A stretch of 31,766 bases of DNA from Bacteroidota bacterium (GTDB lineage: Bacteria > Bacteroidota > Bacteroidia > Bacteroidales > B39-G9), in contig QMPG01000003.1 in NCBI GenBank assembly GCA_003648455.1, positions 1-31,766 of the forward strand. The letters are read 5' to 3'. Shown piece after piece: positions 31,204 through 31,766 of this stretch. The notes under the pieces are model-generated. The model had not been told where the DNA came from and searched no databases. It saw only the letters and a list, made by a program, of their open reading frames with translations. Made by a program: the position numbers and the translations under genes. Positions within the stretch are counted from its first letter, which is position 1, and the number at the start of each line of letters is the position of its first letter.

Positions 31204-31589
31204 TGTTAGACATCAATAAAGATATTCTCAACGAGAAGTACAACGAAGGTGATATGGAATATTTTTTTGATAAGGCTAGTAAAATAGCGGACTTCGTACT
31301 AACAAAAACATACAAAGTATATGATACTGAAAAAAGAGCTGATATGGTTCAGGAGTGTCTTGAAAATCTTTGGAAGAAAGTTCAACAAGGCAAAGTTGAT
31401 GGCTCAAAAAACTTAATGAGTTTTGTTTGGCAAAACTCAACGTTTAGAATAAAAGAAATCCTAAGAAAAGAAAAAAATAGAAATCGCATTGCTCCTTTTA
31501 TTTCATATGATAATGATGAAATGGAATTTATGAAAGGAATTGATAGCAATAAATATGGAGAAGCAGAAATAGCTAAGATATTTATTTGA
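31203..31589 (+). CDS. gp55-like sigma factor candidate
   Basis: A 128-residue protein with a sigma region 2-like helical stretch: KRADMVQECLENLWKKVQ near 46-63, then LMSFVWQNSTFRIKEILRKE near 73-92 and a basic KNRNRI. The same layout occurs in T4 gp55, the late sigma factor, which is longer (about 185). No region 4 is present, as in gp55. GAGGGA precedes the ATG, which overlaps the ligase stop. It would direct RNA polymerase to late promoters, perhaps the GTAAAG[A/G]TAA element seen here. Its stop is inside the next promoter's TTGACA. Confidence 0.6.
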   Translation: MLDINKDILNEKYNEGDMEYFFDKASKIADFVLTKTYKVYDTEKRADMVQECLENLWKKVQQGKVDGSKNLMSFVWQNSTFRIKEILRKEKNRNRIAPFISYDNDEMEFMKGIDSNKYGEAEIAKIFI

Positions 31590-31614
31590 CAGAAAAAGAA
31601 TAATTAAGTATAAT
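31586..31614 (+). promoter_or_regulatory. Early promoter of dnaE piece 3, abutting its ATG
   Basis: TTGACA (31586-31591), 17 bp with GAAAAAGAATAAT, TATAAT (31609-31614), then TAAAT and the ATG at 31620. The 5-nt gap is the same as for piece 1. Confidence 0.9.
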
Positions 31615-31619
31615 TAAAT

Positions 31620-31766
31620 ATGATAAAAGTAATTAGAGAAGTATCTAAACAAGATTTAAAGGATCACCTGTACGATTTAAATACAGATGATCCTAATATT
31701 TATGTTGAAGCTAATAATGATAATAGTATTGGTATCTTTCAGCTCAATGGAAATCTTGCACACGAA
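31620..31766 (+). CDS. dnaE: DnaE piece 3 (partial, runs off the window)
   Basis: The first 49 codons of a plus-strand gene, beginning MIKVIREVSKQDLKDHLYDL. The stretch NTDDPNIYVEANNDNSIGIF followed by QLNG corresponds to the DnaE segment 'ipldDkk.y.ll...dT.gvFQle' that directly follows the third catalytic Asp region ending piece 2. It has its own leaderless early promoter. The fingers and C-terminal parts are presumably encoded beyond the window. Confidence 0.75.
   Translation, partial: MIKVIREVSKQDLKDHLYDLNTDDPNIYVEANNDNSIGIFQLNGNLAHE

Noticed and set aside
1..31766. tRNA genes, CRISPR arrays or insertion sequences.
   Set aside because: No cloverleaf-like sequence, no regularly spaced direct repeats and no transposase-like frame were seen by eye on either strand.

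Overview
The window is part of the genome of an AT-rich, lytic, T4-like contractile-tailed bacteriophage. The evidence is a gp19-type tail tube protein, a gp26-type baseplate assembly protein, a hub-like tail protein, and a nearly complete T4-style replication and recombination set: gp32-type SSB, UvsX, UvsW, gp46/gp47, a Dda/Pif1-type helicase, an ATP-dependent ligase and a gp55-like sigma factor. Unlike T4, the replicative polymerase is a bacterial-type DnaE (family C), not gp43. The host cannot be named from the sequence.

Layout. 1-7900 is a mostly minus-strand late/virion region: a hub-like protein, a basic protein, a DHH-DHHA1 phosphoesterase-like protein, several small genes and a membrane-spanning protein, with two plus-strand genes. 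7980-9015 encodes the gp26-like protein, apparently extended by a +1 frameshift. 9031-13766 is an early plus-strand operon: small genes, SSB, UvsX, a GroES-like protein, a nuclease and UvsW. 13798-16977 is a late-type plus-strand block of unrecognised proteins, followed by a promoter-terminator pair that may make a small RNA. 17129-17668 is the tail tube gene (minus). 17761-22502 carries an HNH nuclease, small genes, gp47 and gp46. 22533-24592 (minus) holds a Lys/Ala-rich putative virion protein and a second HNH nuclease. 24664 to the end is a DnaE polymerase broken into at least three separately started pieces: PHP plus first palm half at 24664-25953, catalytic palm at 29061-29672, and the next segment from 31620. 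Between pieces 1 and 2 lie a DUF7352-like gene, a zinc-ribbon gene, the helicase, a third HNH nuclease and a small gene interrupted by an ORF-less group I intron. Between pieces 2 and 3 lie a small gene, the ligase and the sigma-like gene.

Regulation. Two promoter classes can be read. One is a sigma70-type early promoter whose spacer is conserved as well as its hexamers (TTGACANWAAAAGAATAAT, then TATAAT at 17 bp spacing). Several copies abut an ATG, implying leaderless mRNAs, and in several the -35 TTGACA supplies the upstream gene's TGA stop. The other is a GTAAAG[A/G]TAA element before virion-type genes on both strands, a plausible late promoter for the gp55-like factor. Convergent gene ends carry terminators, two of which share the same perfect palindrome.

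The main points of interest are the three-piece DnaE interleaved with other replication genes, the ORF-less group I intron beside a free-standing HNH nuclease, the probable UUU-CGG +1 frameshift in the baseplate gene, the leaderless early promoters, the putative late-promoter element, and a DHH phosphoesterase in the late region.
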